Notes under the pieces: generated by a model
What the model was told of the DNA's origin: nothing
Database searches by the model: none
What the model saw: the letters and a program-made list of their open reading frames with translations, nothing else
Made by a program: the position numbers and the translations under genes
Assembly: GCF_042676185.1 (NCBI RefSeq)
Contig: NZ_JBHTJT010000021.1
Location: forward strand, 123,756 to 187,755
Origin: Tropicimonas aquimaris
GTDB taxonomy: Bacteria; Pseudomonadota; Alphaproteobacteria; Rhodobacterales; Rhodobacteraceae
DNA: 64,000 nt
Reading direction: 5' to 3'
Shown: positions 62,698 through 64,000 of the stretch, in pieces
Layout: each line of letters starts with the position of its first letter
Position numbering within the stretch: the first letter of the stretch is position 1

Positions 62698-63671
62698 CGC
62701 AGCGCCGCGTCCAGGCGCTGCCAGCCGTCGTCGGAGCCGGGCAGGCCAAGCCGGAGCCAGCGGTCCGAATAGGGGAAGCGGCGGGTCCAGATATGGGCCT
62801 CGGCGAGCCGATCCTGCAGCGCCCGCGCGTCGGCGGTGTCGTAGAGGCGGAACAGGTCGGTGCCGCCAACCACCGGCGCGCCTGCACGGGCGAGCATTCG
62901 GTCGAGGCGGGCGGCATCCTCGGACAGGCGCTGGCGCGTCCGGGTGGCCCATGTCGTGTCGGTCAGTGCAGTGGCGCCGATGGCCAGCGCGGGGCCGGAG
63001 ACCGCCCATGGGCCGATCATGTCGCGCAGCGCGTCGATGCGCTCTGGCGCACCGATGGCGAAGCCGAGCCGGAGCCCGGCCAGTCCCCAGAACTTGCCGA
63101 AACTCTTGAGCACCAGCGTCTCCGGCCGCGATTGGGCGACGGGGAGCAGGCTTTGTTCCGGGCAGACGTCGCTGAAACTTTCGTCGAGCACCAGGAGTCC
63201 GGCGCTCGGCAACTCGCGCTCCTGCCAGCAGCGGCCGTCCGGGTTGTTGGGATGCACCAGCACGGTGGCGTCACAGGCCGGCTCGGGAGAGGCGCTGACC
63301 TCCCAGCCGGCGGCCCTGAAGGCGGCGGCATGTTCGTTGTAGGTTGGCTGCGGGATGTAGACCCGCTTTCCGCTGGCGAGCGCGGGCATCCGGGCGATGG
63401 CGGCCGAAGCGCCGGCGGTTGGGAGAATGTCCAGCCGATCCGGCACGCTCCAGAAGGCGCGCGCGGCGGCCAGCAGCGCCTCGGTCGCGGCGGCATCGGG
63501 GAGCGCGGTCCAGGCGTCCGGGGGCAGCGCCGGAAGCGGATAGGGGCAGGGGTTGATGCCGGTCGACAGATCCAGCCAACCCGCCCTCGTGCCGCCCCAG
63601 CGGGCCACGGCCGCATCGATCCCGCCGCCGTGGTCGCGCGGCCCGTCATCGCTCCTGAGTAGGTCGGTCAT
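62694..63671 (-). CDS. cobC: Threonine-phosphate decarboxylase (CobC)
   Basis: A 325-residue class I PLP enzyme that makes aminopropanol phosphate for the cobalamin lower loop. It has the LSTGINPCPYP opening, the HPNNPDG block and the PLP lysine in LKSFGKFWGLAG near residue 196. Its product feeds the CobD reaction encoded next. No cobalamin riboswitch is visible upstream. I use the alphaproteobacterial name; the E. coli-type name is cobD. Confidence 0.9.
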   Translation of the reverse strand: MTDLLRSDDGPRDHGGGIDAAVARWGGTRAGWLDLSTGINPCPYPLPALPPDAWTALPDAAATEALLAAARAFWSVPDRLDILPTAGASAAIARMPALASGKRVYIPQPTYNEHAAAFRAAGWEVSASPEPACDATVLVHPNNPDGRCWQERELPSAGLLVLDESFSDVCPEQSLLPVAQSRPETLVLKSFGKFWGLAGLRLGFAIGAPERIDALRDMIGPWAVSGPALAIGATALTDTTWATRTRQRLSEDAARLDRMLARAGAPVVGGTDLFRLYDTADARALQDRLAEAHIWTRRFPYSDRWLRLGLPGSDDGWQRLDAALR

Positions 63672-63762
63672 CGGAGAATCGGTCGTCCTGCTTCCACCCG
63701 CGCGTTGGTAACCAGGTTGCGCCCTTGGGGTACAGTCGGAAATCCCGCTGGAGTCGGAATGC

Positions 63763-63799
63763 GTTAACAAAGGTGTCCGCCCGGTTAACCTTTGGTTAG
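63763..63799 (+). promoter_or_regulatory. Putative CtrA-type sites upstream of the truncated response regulator
   Basis: GTTAAC occurs at 63763-63768 and 63784-63789, 21 bases apart (two helical turns). The second starts TTAA-N7-TTAG (63785-63799), one base away from the CtrA full site TTAA-N7-TTAA. The region is AT-rich compared with the rest. Confidence 0.45.
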
Positions 63800-63860
63800 G
63801 AAATTTGGCGCAGTTAATGATCGGATGGAAGTGCCGATTGATTAGTGGCACGGAGGCAAC

Positions 63861-63968
63861 ATGCGTATTTTGATCGTTGAAAGTAATAGAGATCTTGGCT
63901 GGTTGTGGAAGCGGCATCTCGAGCGTCAGGGGCATGCTGGGGAGCCTGATCTGACTGGTCCGGTTTGA
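63861..63968 (+). pseudogene. Truncated response-regulator receiver gene
   Basis: Starts MRILIVESNRDLGWLWKRHL with a perfect GGAGG site, clearly the first strand and helix of a CheY-like receiver. After about 25 codons the sequence stops resembling the family (GEPDLTGPV then TGA at 63966). No phosphoacceptor region follows, so the protein would be 35 residues and non-functional. The break near 63935 fits an insertion or deletion junction. Confidence 0.6.
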
Positions 63969-64000
63969 TTGTTAGTGCATGACCCGCCTTGGTTCCATCT
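63936..64000. other. Sequence of unknown origin at the right edge, possible insertion end
   Basis: The 65 bases after the break in the receiver gene do not continue its frame and have lower GC than neighbours. It may be the start of a mobile element that extends outside the window. No terminal repeat or target duplication can be verified. Confidence 0.3.

Noticed and set aside
63672..63860. Cobalamin riboswitch before cobC
   Set aside because: I found no B12-box-like sequence or the expected conserved core in the 190 bases upstream.

Overview
The window is about 64 kb of GC-rich, gene-dense chromosome from an alphaproteobacterium, most likely a member of the Rhodobacterales (Roseobacter/Rhodobacter group). 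Supporting signs are an L-malyl-CoA lyase (ethylmalonyl-CoA pathway), a COQ9-family protein, a TrcR/DUF1013 regulator, a membrane-bound PuuD-type urate oxidase, a Hint-domain protein of the Rhodobacterales type, and an ftsEX locus next to a zinc-ribbon protein. No rRNA, tRNA, CRISPR array or complete insertion sequence was seen, and the organism is inferred only from gene content.

Layout. 1-3.1 kb: the end of a carbohydrate ABC transporter operon (two permeases, a Gfo/Idh/MocA dehydrogenase, an ATPase). 3.1-6.0 kb: NnrU-like protein, phosphomannomutase and a methyltransferase. 6.1-10.2 kb (minus): an imelysin, di-heme cytochrome and DUF1513 cassette, probably for periplasmic metal or redox work. 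10.7-16.2 kb: a complete oppABCDF oligopeptide importer ending in a strong terminator. 16.3-22.6 kb: an MscS channel, then a pqi operon (split PqiA, PqiB with a repeat-extended tail, PqiC). 22.7-25.2 kb: divergent allantoicase and urate oxidase for purine breakdown. 25.5-28.9 kb: ftsE-ftsX, an acyltransferase and a divergent zinc-ribbon protein. 29.1-31.9 kb: malyl-CoA lyase, a GyrI-like protein and accA. 32.1-35.1 kb: dgcN-dgcA plus a D-amino-acid transaminase, which together form a plausible D-amino-acid salvage route ending in N-acetyl-L-glutamate. 35.2-47.9 kb: mostly housekeeping (pyk, rpmI-rplT, pheS, pheT) with a Hint protein, a SulP transporter and a broken ASCH gene. 47.9-54.8 kb: GST, rpsU, COQ9, quinone oxidoreductase, aquaporin, rhodanese, RNase T2, trcR and idi. 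55-60.4 kb: cytochrome c, a lone peptide-binding protein, a sulfotransferase-like protein and a DeoR regulator with an MFS transporter. 60.4-63.7 kb (minus): creatinase and two cobalamin genes (cbiB/cobD and cobC). At the right edge a response-regulator gene is cut short and may be interrupted by an element that continues outside the window.

The most unusual signals are non-coding. Six copies of a GC hairpin followed by a GGGGATATTT-type core lie 34-97 nt downstream of a stop codon, all in sense with the upstream gene, which suggests a shared 3'-end element. Two of these copies sit inside a larger element of about 235 nt with nested inverted repeats, present after pqiB and after puuD.
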